DNA of 23,681 bases from an uncultured Collinsella sp. (GCA_900549535.1 UROR01000023.1:1-23681); one strand, 5' to 3'. Shown: positions 1 to 8,385, counted from the stretch's first letter. Notes: a model not told the origin generated them from the letters alone. Numbers and translations are program-made.

Positions 1-185
1 GCCTCGATATCGGGCAGGTTTTCTGTCGTGATGTCGCGGGCGTCGGCGGTCTTGCCGCAGACGTCGTCGGTCGTGAGCACTTGGGCGCCGGCAACAGCAG
101 GCACGCCGGCAACAAGGGCGATGGCGCAGACAAAGCCGGCGACAAGCTGGGCGGAGCGATTTGCAAAAGAGGTGAGGGACTTCAC
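1..185 (-). CDS. Exported protein, N-terminal part only (possible D-Ala-D-Ala carboxypeptidase)
   Basis: Open reading frame on the minus strand from a GTG at 185-183, running off the left edge after 61 codons. The visible part begins V-K-S-L-T-S-F-A-N-R, has a hydrophobic core (AGFVCAIALVAGVPAVAGA, residues 16-34) and a likely signal-peptidase site after AGA. The mature start contains V-L-T-T-D-D-V-C-G-K. It is therefore secreted or membrane-anchored. The function cannot be read from so short a piece. Divergence from a VanR/VanS-like pair makes a cell-wall enzyme such as a serine D-Ala-D-Ala carboxypeptidase attractive, but that is inference from context. A minus-strand -10-like TATACT lies at 230-225, giving a leader of about 33 nt. 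No strong ribosome-binding site is visible, so the start is provisional. Confidence 0.6.
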   Translation of the reverse strand, partial: MKSLTSFANRSAQLVAGFVCAIALVAGVPAVAGAQVLTTDDVCGKTADARDITTENLPDIE

Positions 186-382
186 AGGTTTCGCTTTCGA
201 CGGGATGGTCTCTTCTGGCACTAGAGTATATCGTTTGCCGGCGACGACGATCGCTGCGTGCGCGCATGGCCCGCATTCGTGCTCGAACGGGCGCAAGGGT
301 GCTTAAGGTCGACTTAATCGCCCGCGCTTGTTGTGTGTGGCGGGCGCCGCCTCGGGCATAATGGAGCGCGAGAGGAGCACGC
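186..382. promoter_or_regulatory. Divergent intergenic region with regulator-type direct repeat
   Basis: This region separates the leftward exported protein from the rightward response regulator. For the rightward gene, CATAAT (357-362) is a plausible -10, and AGAGGAG (371-377) is the ribosome-binding site. No good -35 is seen. Two CTTAA half-sites at 302-306 and 313-317 have an 11-bp period, the spacing typical of OmpR/PhoB-family binding sites. They also read as TTAAG-N5-CTTAA. The leftward gene has TATACT at 230-225. The layout suggests autoregulation and control of both transcripts by the adjacent regulator (inference). Confidence 0.45.
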
Positions 383-1078
383 ATGAACGAGCGCATACTG
401 GTAGTTGATGACGAGAAGGCCATCGCCGACCTGGTTGGTATCTACCTTACAAAAGAGGGCTTTGACGTCCGGATCGCCTACAGCGGGGCCGATGCGGCCA
501 AGGCAATTCTGGAGCAAGAGTTTGACCTGGCACTGCTCGATGTCATGCTGCCCGATATCGACGGCTTTGAGCTGCTGCGTACCATCCGTGCCAGCCATAC
601 CTATCCCGTAATTATGTTGACGGCACGCGATGCCCAGCAGGATAAGATCGAAGGCCTTTCTCTTGGCGCGGACGATTACGTGGTCAAGCCGTTCCGCCCG
701 CTGGAGCTCATCGCGCGCGTTCATGCTCAGTTGCGCCGCTACACCAGCTACGGCAGCCGCGCGCAGGCGACCGAGTCGCCGACCCTCCAGCTCGACGGCC
801 TCGAGATCAACCGTGACGCTCGCTCCGTGACGGTGGACGGTGCGCCGGTGCGCCTCACGCCCATCGAGTATTCCATCTTGCTGTATCTGGCCGAGCATCG
901 CGGCAGCGTGGTGCCCGTGGAGGACCTGTTCCGCGCGGTGTGGAACGAGGACTTTATGCCCGGCTCCAACAATACGGTGATGGTGCACATTCGTCACCTG
1001 CGCGAAAAGATCGGTGACGACGCTCAGAAGCCGCGTTTTATTAAAAACGTTTGGGGCGTCGGCTATATCATCGAATAA
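383..1078 (+). CDS. Response regulator, OmpR/PhoB family, VanR-like
   Basis: A cytoplasmic two-component DNA-binding response regulator of 231 residues, the usual length. The receiver domain (1-115) has the acidic pair D9/D10, phosphoacceptor D53 (LLDVMLPD), T80 (MLTARD) and K102 (VKPFRP). The C-terminal winged helix (about 135-231) ends in VHIRHLREKIGDD and VWGVGYIIE. The receiver stretch ADDYVVKPFRPLELIARVHA and the winged-helix ending closely resemble VanR of glycopeptide-resistance operons, so I place it in that subgroup. That does not itself imply vancomycin resistance: no vanHAX genes are visible. The start is the ATG 6 nt after AGAGGAG. The kinase gene begins 25 nt downstream, so the two are probably co-transcribed. 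Confidence 0.93.
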   Translation: MNERILVVDDEKAIADLVGIYLTKEGFDVRIAYSGADAAKAILEQEFDLALLDVMLPDIDGFELLRTIRASHTYPVIMLTARDAQQDKIEGLSLGADDYVVKPFRPLELIARVHAQLRRYTSYGSRAQATESPTLQLDGLEINRDARSVTVDGAPVRLTPIEYSILLYLAEHRGSVVPVEDLFRAVWNEDFMPGSNNTVMVHIRHLREKIGDDAQKPRFIKNVWGVGYIIE

Positions 1079-1103
1079 CGCCTTTGTTTGCGAGGACATG
1101 GAC

Positions 1104-2342
1104 ATGACAAAAGACGATAAACAGGCGTTTGAGGTGCCCGATCGACTCTTTGAATACGTGAGGGCGGTCGTCGATAATCGCGCGCTTGCGACGGTGCTGC
1201 TCTTTTTGCTGAGTCTGCTGCTGATCGACATTGATAACATCGCCGGTATCTTAGCGGTGCTACTCATCGGCTTCTTGCTGATCGATCGCTTTGAAATCGT
1301 GCGTCGTTGCGTGGTGATCGGCGGTGCCGCGTGGGTCATGACGCTGGCGATCGGCGCCATGGCACTCGGTGGCATTGAGGGACCGGTGCTGTTCGATGCC
1401 GGCTTTGTATTCAACATGCTTGGCTTTGTCTTGGCGCTCGCCGTGTGCGTCCTGTTCTTTTGCGGCCGCGCTCTGTACTACCAGGGCTATGAGCAGGGTG
1501 AGCAGCATTCCGACCGTGTGCTTGCCGCCCGTATTCAGGACCGTCTGATCGATCATCCCGACGCGTGGGACAACATCGACGGCGACTTCCTGGAGGTCGA
1601 GGGTGTGCTCAATCGTGTGCGCGATCGCGAACGCAAAGTCCAGCAGGCCCTGCGTGACGAGTCACATCGCAAGGACGATTTGGTCACATACTTGGCGCAT
1701 GACCTGCGCACGCCGCTTGCCAGCGTGGTGGGCTACCTCTCGCTGTTGCAGGAGGCGCCCGACCTGCCGGTTGAGCGGCGCGCGCACTTTACAGGCGTGG
1801 CGCTCGACAAGGCGCACCGACTCGACGCGCTTATTGAGGAGTTCTTTGATATCACGCGCTTTGACTTCCACGATATTGTGCTCACGCGCGGCTACGTCGA
1901 CCTGGGATTGCTGCTGGCGCAGGTGGCCGATGAGTTCTATCCCATTCTCAACGAGCAGCACAAAGATGTCCAAGTTGATGTGCGTGAGGACCTGACGGTG
2001 CTCGTGGATGGCGACAAGATGGCTCGCGTGTTCAACAACATCATGAAAAACGCCATCGCCTATAGCTACGAAGGATCGACCATTGCGATCGAGGCCCGAC
2101 GCCAAGATGACGGTGGCGTGCGAATTCGCTTTATCAATCAGGGTGATCCGATTCCGGCGGCTAAGCTCAAGGTGATCTTTGAGAAGTTCTATCGCCTGGA
2201 CGCGGCACGTGCGACCAATCGCGGTGGTGCCGGCCTGGGTCTTGCCATCGCCAAGGAGATTGTCGCGGCGCACGGCGGCACCATTGCGTGCGAATCGACG
2301 CCCGAGCACACGGTGTTTACCATTGCGCTGCCCGCTGCATAA
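1104..2342 (+). CDS. Sensor histidine kinase, VanS-like
   Basis: Membrane histidine kinase of 412 residues, partner of the upstream regulator. Four hydrophobic segments (about 27-43, 45-61, 69-88, 103-123) lie in the first 125 residues with almost no extracellular loop. Sensing is therefore probably within the membrane or through a partner. A linker leads to the H-box (YLAHDLRTPL, H199), N-box (NNIMKNAIAYS, N311-N316), a degenerate G1 (INQGDPIP), the F-box (FEKFYRLD) and G2 (GGAGLGLAIAKEI, 374-386). The last blocks are typical of VanS. Two in-frame ATGs exist at 1098 and 1104. GAGG at 1092-1095 is only 2 nt from the first but 8 nt from the second, so I prefer 1104. No terminator follows directly. 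Confidence 0.92.
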   Translation: MTKDDKQAFEVPDRLFEYVRAVVDNRALATVLLFLLSLLLIDIDNIAGILAVLLIGFLLIDRFEIVRRCVVIGGAAWVMTLAIGAMALGGIEGPVLFDAGFVFNMLGFVLALAVCVLFFCGRALYYQGYEQGEQHSDRVLAARIQDRLIDHPDAWDNIDGDFLEVEGVLNRVRDRERKVQQALRDESHRKDDLVTYLAHDLRTPLASVVGYLSLLQEAPDLPVERRAHFTGVALDKAHRLDALIEEFFDITRFDFHDIVLTRGYVDLGLLLAQVADEFYPILNEQHKDVQVDVREDLTVLVDGDKMARVFNNIMKNAIAYSYEGSTIAIEARRQDDGGVRIRFINQGDPIPAAKLKVIFEKFYRLDAARATNRGGAGLGLAIAKEIVAAHGGTIACESTPEHTVFTIALPAA

Positions 2343-2445
2343 CCAGCGTGCCCTTACAAACACTTGACAATGCGCTCACGTGCGTATGAGCCGCGATTTC
2401 TACTATCGATACTGCTGAATTGATATCGATATGGAGGTATGCGGT
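2343..2445 (+). promoter_or_regulatory. pstB promoter region with paired TATCGATA sites
   Basis: A perfect -35 TTGACA is at 2364-2369, with TATGAG (2385-2390) as a -10 candidate at a short 15-bp spacing. Two identical palindromic octamers TATCGATA lie at 2404-2411 and 2424-2431, exactly 20 bp apart (about two helical turns on the same face). They sit between the promoter and the GGAGG (2433-2437) that serves the ATG at 2446. The arrangement looks like an operator for a dimeric regulator, but the regulator is unknown. Confidence 0.45.
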
Positions 2446-3321
<876 letters not shown>

Positions 3322-3385
3322 TACCATCTAGTAAAGGTACCTTTAGGGTTAAGATGCGGTCATGCCGGCCGCAAAGGGGTTCAAC
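3322..3385 (+). promoter_or_regulatory. Leader with 14-bp perfect palindrome
   Basis: Between pstB and the next regulator lies TAAAGGTACCTTTA (3332-3345), a perfect 14-bp palindrome. It is followed by a weak -10-like TAAGAT (3350-3355). AAAGGGG (3373-3379) is 6 nt before the ATG at 3386 and decides that start over the in-frame ATG at 3362. The palindrome may be a regulator-binding site; it is not the direct-repeat form expected for PhoB itself. Confidence 0.4.
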
Positions 3386-4114
3386 ATGATCTATTACGTC
3401 GAGGACGATGACAACATCAGGGATTTGACGGTCTATGCGCTGCGCAAGCAGGGGATTGAGGCCGAAGGCTTTTCGTGCGACGGTGAGTTTAAGGCTGCCG
3501 TGGCGCGACGGGTACCCGATGCCGTCCTGCTCGATATCATGCTGCCCGATACCGATGGTTTGGCGATTATGCGCCGCCTCCGCGCCGACCGCCTGACGGC
3601 GACGGTGCCCATCATGATGCTTACCGCCAAGGACACCGAGCTCGACAAGGTGATGGCGCTCGATGGCGGTGCCGACGATTACCTGACTAAACCCTTCTCG
3701 CTCATGGAGCTTGCGAGCCGCTGCCGCGCACTGCTGCGTCGCGGCGGCATGGTCAAGCAGGCGAGCGATGTGCTCAGCGTGGGCGACATCGTGCTTTCGC
3801 CCAGCCATCGCGAGGTGACCGTTGCCGGCGAGCTGCTTAAGCTCACCCTGCGCGAGTTCGACCTGCTCGAGTACCTCATGCGCAAGCCCGGCGTGGTCTT
3901 TACCCGCGAGTCGTTGCTGCAGAGCGTGTGGGGCTGGGACTTCGACGGCGGTTCGCGCACCGTTGACGTGCACGTGCAGACGCTTCGCCAAAAACTGGGC
4001 GAGCATGCCAGCGCCATCGAGACCGTGCGCGGCGTGGGCTACCGCTTGGCCGAGCCTTCTGCCGGTGATGGTGCCGAAGGTGACGTCACCGCGGCCACCG
4101 CATCGGAGGAGTAA
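3386..4114 (+). CDS. Response regulator, PhoB/PhoP-like
   Basis: OmpR-family response regulator of 242 residues. Receiver domain: D7/D8, phosphoacceptor D50 (VLLDIMLPD), T80 (MMLTAKD) and K102 (LTKPF). The winged-helix domain (about 130-225) includes the LTLREFDLLEYLM region and ends VRGVGYRLAEP. A short Ala/Gly/Glu-rich tail follows. Its place directly after pstB and before a PhoR-type kinase suggests it is the phosphate-responsive regulator. That is inference from context, since family resemblance alone does not separate PhoB from other OmpR-type regulators. The kinase gene starts 3 nt after its stop codon, so the two are a tight operon. GGAGGA (4105-4110) within its last codons is the ribosome site of the kinase. 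Confidence 0.92.
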   Translation: MIYYVEDDDNIRDLTVYALRKQGIEAEGFSCDGEFKAAVARRVPDAVLLDIMLPDTDGLAIMRRLRADRLTATVPIMMLTAKDTELDKVMALDGGADDYLTKPFSLMELASRCRALLRRGGMVKQASDVLSVGDIVLSPSHREVTVAGELLKLTLREFDLLEYLMRKPGVVFTRESLLQSVWGWDFDGGSRTVDVHVQTLRQKLGEHASAIETVRGVGYRLAEPSAGDGAEGDVTAATASEE

Positions 4115-4117
4115 CCC

Positions 4118-5542
4118 GTGGTCTTCGCCCCCCAGGGAAAACATACGCTGTCGCACCGCGTTTTTGTGACGATCTTTGTCTGCGCCATGGCGGTTATCGT
4201 GGCGTTTACGGTGTTGGGTGCGTTCTTTGTGCAAAACACTTTGGCGGATGCCACGAGTGCCAATCTGGCGCAGGAAACCGAGCTCATTGCTGCCGCCCTC
4301 GACGAGCAGCAGGAGCCCATCCCGTTCTTGCGTAGCCTTGATCGCGAGGACTTGCGCATCACGCTGATTAACAAGGATGGATCGGTTGCCTACGACAACG
4401 AGGCGTCGCCTTCCACGCTGCCCAACCATGGCGATCGCCCCGAGGTCATCGAGGCCTTTGAGAATGGTTCGGGTTCCGCGGAGCGCGCAAGCTCTACGCT
4501 CGACGAGATTATGCTGTATCGCGCCGTCGCCCTTGATAACGGCCAGGTTGTCCGCTTGGCGCAGGCCCAGCCTGGCGTTGCAGCGATTTTGCTGTCGATG
4601 GTGGCGCCGATGCTGCTTATCGCAGCAGCGGGCGCGGTACTCTCGTTTTTTATGGCGCGCCGCGAGTCCCGTGCCATCATCGCGCCGTTGCAAGAGGTGG
4701 ATTTGGACCACCCACGCCGTAGCTATGAGCACGCCTATGCCGAGATGGTCCCCATGCTTGAGCGTATCGAGTCGCAGCGCCAGGAACTCAAGCGCCAAAT
4801 GGCGGTGCTAGCGGACAACGACCGTATGCGCCGCGAGTTCACGGCGAATATCACCCACGAGCTCAAGACGCCGCTTACGGCGATTTCGGGCTATGCCGAG
4901 CTCATCGCAAACGGCATGGTCGAGGGCGAGGACGACCTGCGCAACTTTGGCGGTCGCATCTATCGTGAGGCGGGCCGCTTGGCAGCGCTTGTCAACGACA
5001 TCCTTACGCTGTCTAACTTGGATGAGGCCGAGCGTGCAACTGAGGGCGAGGCGGTGCCCATTGGGTCCACGGAGCCTATTGAGCTCTCGCGTGCCATCTA
5101 CGCGGTTGAGCAGCGTCTTGAACAGGTTGCCCGTCAGGCGAATGTGACGATAAGTCATGAGACCAAGCCTGTGGTCATCGAGGGCGTGTCGCGCTTGATT
5201 GACGAGCTCATCTATAATCTGGCAAGCAACGCCATCCGCTACAATCGACCCGGCGGTACGGTTACGCTGCAGTGCGGCACCAACGACGAAGGCCATCCGT
5301 TCCTCGCGGTCGCCGACACGGGAATCGGTATCGCGCCTGAAGAACAGGGCAAGGTATTTGAGCGGTTCTATCGCGTGGACAAGAGTAGGTCCAAGGCACG
5401 CGGCGGAACCGGTCTGGGGCTTGCCATTGTCAAGCATGCGGCCCTGTATCATCACGCCACGCTCGATCTGTCGAGCGAGTTGGGCGTGGGAACCACCATT
5501 ACGGTGACGTTTCCCATACAGCAGGACGAGCCATTCGCATAG
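4118..5542 (+). CDS. Sensor histidine kinase, PhoR-like
   Basis: Membrane histidine kinase of 474 residues. An N-terminal membrane helix (about 15-37) and a second one (about 156-179) flank an extracellular domain of about 115 residues. A cytoplasmic linker leads to the H-box NITHELKTPL (H247), N-box YNLASNAIRYN (N367/N371), G1 ADTGIGI (399-405), F-box FERFYRVDKS and G2 GGTGLGLAIVKH (429-440). The layout matches PhoR/WalK-type kinases. The GTG start is supported by GGAGGA at 4105-4110, 7 nt upstream. It pairs with the regulator just upstream, and pstB next to them suggests phosphate limitation as the input (inference). A hairpin follows the gene. Confidence 0.92.
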   Translation: MVFAPQGKHTLSHRVFVTIFVCAMAVIVAFTVLGAFFVQNTLADATSANLAQETELIAAALDEQQEPIPFLRSLDREDLRITLINKDGSVAYDNEASPSTLPNHGDRPEVIEAFENGSGSAERASSTLDEIMLYRAVALDNGQVVRLAQAQPGVAAILLSMVAPMLLIAAAGAVLSFFMARRESRAIIAPLQEVDLDHPRRSYEHAYAEMVPMLERIESQRQELKRQMAVLADNDRMRREFTANITHELKTPLTAISGYAELIANGMVEGEDDLRNFGGRIYREAGRLAALVNDILTLSNLDEAERATEGEAVPIGSTEPIELSRAIYAVEQRLEQVARQANVTISHETKPVVIEGVSRLIDELIYNLASNAIRYNRPGGTVTLQCGTNDEGHPFLAVADTGIGIAPEEQGKVFERFYRVDKSRSKARGGTGLGLAIVKHAALYHHATLDLSSELGVGTTITVTFPIQQDEPFA

Positions 5543-5566
5543 CGATACAACATAGATATTGATGTA

Positions 5567-5611
5567 GACGCCGCATTTGACATTCGGGTGCGGCGTTGTT
5601 GTGCAATTTTA
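5567..5611 (+). terminator. Probable intrinsic terminator after the PhoR-like kinase
   Basis: An 8-bp stem ACGCCGCA (5568-5575) / TGCGGCGT (5589-5596) with a 13-nt loop is followed by a T-rich but interrupted tract (TGTTGTGCAATTTT). It lies 25 nt beyond the kinase stop codon and separates that operon from the polysaccharide module. Confidence 0.6.
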
Positions 5612-5661
5612 CGATTGCTTCCGACATTTTTACAGGAGAGCCTGTTTCTTATGTATAGAGT

Positions 5662-5737
5662 TTGGTCTCGGTAAAAAGATGCGATAACATACGGACAGTT
5701 TTGTCAATCCGAACTGGGGAAATGAAAGGCAAGCTGC
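5662..5737 (+). promoter_or_regulatory. Promoter and leader of the polysaccharide kinase module
   Basis: TTGGTC (5662-5667), a 17-bp spacer and TAACAT (5685-5690) form a good sigma-70-type promoter. The predicted leader is about 40 nt. It contains a small dyad GACA-gttt-TGTC and AAAGG (5725-5729), which lies 8 nt before the ATG at 5738. Confidence 0.6.
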
Positions 5738-6394
5738 ATGACCCTTCTCGAACTGTTCCAGCTGCTCAAAAAGCACCTCAAGCTGGTCATCACCCTTCCG
5801 GTGGTCTGCGCGATCGCCATGGGCATCGTGTCCTTCGTTGCGATGGACAACACCTACACCGCGACGACGAGCATGTACATTCTCGCCAAGACCGACGATA
5901 GCGGTCAGATGAGCTACAACGATCTCTCGGCGAGCCAGATGCTTTCCAACGATATCGCCACGCTGCTGGATAGCGATAGCGTTAAGAGCGGCGCCGCCAA
6001 TGAACTGGGCCTCACCGATCTGGATGACTACAAGGTGTCTGTTTCCTCCGAGACCACCACGCGTGTCATTACGCTTTCGGTTACCGGCACCGATGCCAAG
6101 GAGACGGCTAAGGTCGCAAAGGCCATGGCCAGCTCGGTGAGTACGGTCGCTCAGAACGTCGGCGCTGCCCAGAGCATCAACGTTATCGACGAGGCTAAGA
6201 CTCCCGAAGTCCCCAGCGGCCCCAAGCGCACGCTGTACGTTGCTGTCGCGTTCCTCGCCGGTATCTTTATCGCAGTCGCCTATGTCGTTTTGGCAGACAT
6301 GCTCAATACCCGCATCCGCGGTGCCGAAGAGGCAGAAGAGCTCCTGGGCATTCCCGTTGTTGGCCGAATTCCGGCTATGAAAGGTGGTAAATAG
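5738..6394 (+). CDS. Wzz/CpsC-like polysaccharide co-polymerase adaptor
   Basis: A 218-residue inner-membrane protein with the Wzz fold layout: a short cytoplasmic start, membrane helix 1 (about 17-36), an extracytoplasmic domain of about 130 residues, a Pro-rich motif (PEVPSGPKR) and membrane helix 2 (about 166-187). A cytoplasmic tail of about 30 residues ends near LLGIPVVGRIPAMKGGK. In Gram-positive relatives such proteins (CpsC, CapA, YwqC) set polymer chain length, and their tail activates the partner BY-kinase. The kinase gene begins 2 nt after the stop, supporting a functional pair. Which polymer is involved cannot be seen: no glycosyltransferase or Wzy gene is in the window. Confidence 0.9.
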   Translation: MTLLELFQLLKKHLKLVITLPVVCAIAMGIVSFVAMDNTYTATTSMYILAKTDDSGQMSYNDLSASQMLSNDIATLLDSDSVKSGAANELGLTDLDDYKVSVSSETTTRVITLSVTGTDAKETAKVAKAMASSVSTVAQNVGAAQSINVIDEAKTPEVPSGPKRTLYVAVAFLAGIFIAVAYVVLADMLNTRIRGAEEAEELLGIPVVGRIPAMKGGK

Positions 6395-6396
6395 GC

Positions 6397-7134
6397 ATGG
6401 CTAAGGCAAAGAACACCGATAAGCTCGTTGTACAGAATGCCGCCAAGACCCTTCTGGCCAACATCCGCTTTGCGAGCGTGGACGACCCCATTCGCACCAT
6501 CACCGTTACCTCCTCGATTCCCAATGAGGGCAAGTCTACGGTTTCCATTAACCTTGCCCAGGCTATCGCCACGAGCGGCAAGTCCGTGCTCCTGGTCGAG
6601 GCCGATATGCGCCGCAGGTCTCTTTCCGATATGCTCGGCGTTCGTTCGCGCGGCGGACTCTATGCGGTCCTTTCCGAGCAGATCTCCATTGACCAGGCAA
6701 TTGTCGAGACGGGTCAGAAGAACTTCTACTTCCTCGATGCCGAGCCGCATATTCCCAATCCTGCCGACATCATCGTCTCTCACCGCTTTGCCAAGCTGGT
6801 AAAGGCACTGTCCGCCAAGTTCCAGTACGTCATCTTTGATGCTCCCCCGGTCGGCACCTTCATTGATGCTGCCGAGATTGCCAGCCTGACCGACGGTACG
6901 CTGTTCGTGGTGCGCGAGGACTTCACCAAGCGCGAGGAGGCACTCAACGCTATCGGCCAGCTTAAGAAGTCCGAGAAGGTCAAGCTCATCGGTACCGTCA
7001 TGAACTACTGCGAGACCGAGACCAGCGAGTACTACTACTCCTACTACACCAAGGACGGTAAGAAGGTGAAGAAGGGCTCCGACGATCAGGGGGCTTCCAA
7101 AAAGGGCATCTTCACCAACCGAGCAAACGTTTAG
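6397..7134 (+). CDS. Bacterial tyrosine kinase (BY-kinase), CpsD-like
   Basis: Cytoplasmic P-loop tyrosine kinase of 245 residues, the size of separate CpsD/YwqD/CapB kinases. Walker A is SIPNEGKST (40-48), Walker A' VLLVEADMRRRS (64-75, D70; the usual first Asp of this motif is Glu here), and Walker B YVIFDAPPVG (144-153). The C-terminal autophosphorylation cluster EYYYSYY (211-217) has five tyrosines, followed by a Lys-rich tail. In the family, cyclic autophosphorylation of this tail controls capsule or exopolysaccharide assembly with the Wzz-like partner. The phosphatase gene follows after 17 nt. All key motifs are intact, so it should be active. Confidence 0.94.
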   Translation: MAKAKNTDKLVVQNAAKTLLANIRFASVDDPIRTITVTSSIPNEGKSTVSINLAQAIATSGKSVLLVEADMRRRSLSDMLGVRSRGGLYAVLSEQISIDQAIVETGQKNFYFLDAEPHIPNPADIIVSHRFAKLVKALSAKFQYVIFDAPPVGTFIDAAEIASLTDGTLFVVREDFTKREEALNAIGQLKKSEKVKLIGTVMNYCETETSEYYYSYYTKDGKKVKKGSDDQGASKKGIFTNRANV

Positions 7135-7151
7135 TTGATTAAGGCTGACCT

Positions 7152-7802
7152 ATGCGTGACATTCATTGCCATATCTTGCCGGGTGTAGACGACGGCGCCG
7201 CCGATCTCGATGAGAGCTTGGCGATGCTCGAGGCTGCCAAGCGGGCCGGTGTAACCAGAATCGTTTGCACTCCTCACTGCCGTGATCCCTATTTTGATTA
7301 CGACAAGATGTGGGATGCCTTTGAGCTGCTGCGTGATAACGCTGACGGTTTTCCGCTCCAGATGGGCTTCGAGGTCAACCATCGAAAGCTCGTTGAACTT
7401 GGTATCGATGCCGCGGAGCACTTGCATTTCGATGGAACCAACGAGTTTCTGCTCGAGCTTTCGACACATGCCGATGCGTATGCGTTTAGAGAGTACGAGA
7501 ACACGATTTACGATTTGCAGTGCCGTGGCTACCAGGTGATCATCGCTCATCCTGAGCGCTATCGTGCGGTTCAAAAGGATGTAAGCGTGGCGGAGCGCCT
7601 GGTCGATATGGGCTGCAAACTGCAGGCTTCGGCGGACTTTATTGCCGGCGGTCGCTTTGGTCGCGAGAAAAAGCCGGCACAGCGCCTGTTCGATCAGAAC
7701 CTGTACAGCTTCATCGCGAGCGATGCCCATAACGTGGGTCATTACGACTGCCTGGCGAAGGCTCGCGCGAAGTTTAGCGTACGCGGAGCTCATTTTCGCT
7801 AA
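7152..7802 (+). CDS. PHP-type protein tyrosine phosphatase, CpsB/YwqE-like
   Basis: Metal-dependent phosphatase of 216 residues in the PHP superfamily, which removes phosphate from the BY-kinase tail. Metal-binding motifs are present: HCHILPGVDDG (H5, H7), CTPH (H42), a Glu in GFEVN (E74), AHPERY (H133) and SDAHN (D191, H193). The protein is somewhat shorter at the C-terminus than typical family members (about 240-255). The order adaptor, kinase, phosphatase differs from pneumococcal cpsBCD but keeps the same three partners. The ribosome site is weak (TTAAGG about 8 nt upstream), so translation may depend on coupling to the kinase gene. Confidence 0.92.
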   Translation: MRDIHCHILPGVDDGAADLDESLAMLEAAKRAGVTRIVCTPHCRDPYFDYDKMWDAFELLRDNADGFPLQMGFEVNHRKLVELGIDAAEHLHFDGTNEFLLELSTHADAYAFREYENTIYDLQCRGYQVIIAHPERYRAVQKDVSVAERLVDMGCKLQASADFIAGGRFGREKKPAQRLFDQNLYSFIASDAHNVGHYDCLAKARAKFSVRGAHFR

Positions 7803-7841
7803 AATCTGTCCCTAACGTTCGCATTGAATGAAAGGGCAGCC

Positions 7842-8342
7842 ATGGATATCCAACTTAAGACGGGATGCTTTGATGACGCGGCGTTGGTGCGCCGCGTCGT
7901 TTTTATGGACGAGCAGGGCTACGAGAATGAGTTCGACCAGATCGATGAGGCTTCTGACTGCATTCATGTGACGCTCTATGTAGACGGCGAGCTTGCCGGT
8001 TGCTCGCGCGTGTTTCCCGAAGAGCTTGAGCGCGCGACTGACGCAGAGGCTCCGGTGTTGCCGGCGTGCGACTTAGACGAAGGCGTCGCGGCGGGGGAGA
8101 CCTACATTATGGGGCGCGTGGCCGTGTTGCCGAGCATGCGCCGTCGCGGCCTGGCGAGCAAGATTGTCGAGGCCAGTGATACGTGCGCGCGTGATGCCGG
8201 CGCCAGGCTCATTAAGCTGCATGCGCAGGAATACGTGCTGCCGCTCTATGCCAAGGCGGGCTACACGCAGATTGCCCCGGTGGACTACGAAGACGAGGGC
8301 CAGCCCCATGCTTGGATGGCCAAGCGCGTAGATGGCAGATAG
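7842..8342 (+). CDS. GNAT-family N-acetyltransferase, ElaA/YjcF-like
   Basis: A 166-residue single-domain acetyltransferase. Motif A, which binds the acetyl-CoA pyrophosphate, is GRVAVLPSMRRRGLASKIVE (R-R-R-G-L-A core). The later block AQEYVLPLYAKAGYTQI and the ending YEDEGQPHAWMAKRV match the ElaA/YjcF subgroup. The substrate is unknown. The ATG at 7842 is chosen because AAAGGG (7831-7836) lies 5 nt upstream; an in-frame TTG at 7824 overlaps that site. The gene is 39 nt after the phosphatase gene and may be transcribed with it, though nothing links it to the polysaccharide pathway. Its stop codon abuts a repeat element. Confidence 0.88.
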   Translation: MDIQLKTGCFDDAALVRRVVFMDEQGYENEFDQIDEASDCIHVTLYVDGELAGCSRVFPEELERATDAEAPVLPACDLDEGVAAGETYIMGRVAVLPSMRRRGLASKIVEASDTCARDAGARLIKLHAQEYVLPLYAKAGYTQIAPVDYEDEGQPHAWMAKRVDGR

Positions 8343-8380
8343 GGACGTTCCTTTTCTGCCGGCAGCTGGGGACACTCCTT
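8342..8380. repeat. Dispersed GGGACGTTCC-type repeat, partial
   Basis: Two related cores, GGGACGTTCCTTTT (8342-8355) and GGGGACACTCCTT (8368-8380), stand in direct orientation around a small palindrome CTGCCGGCAG (8356-8365). The GGGGAC-N-N-TC core also forms the arms of the palindrome at 12214-12255. This suggests a dispersed intergenic repeat family, although only these two examples are visible. The first core shares its first base with the acetyltransferase stop codon. Confidence 0.5.
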
Positions 8381-8385
8381 GGCAA

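Noticed and set aside
28..306. A plus-strand open frame of 92 codons at the left edge
   Set aside because: It lies opposite the signal-peptide-bearing minus-strand gene and has no ribosome site or protein-like pattern; it reads through the divergent promoter region.
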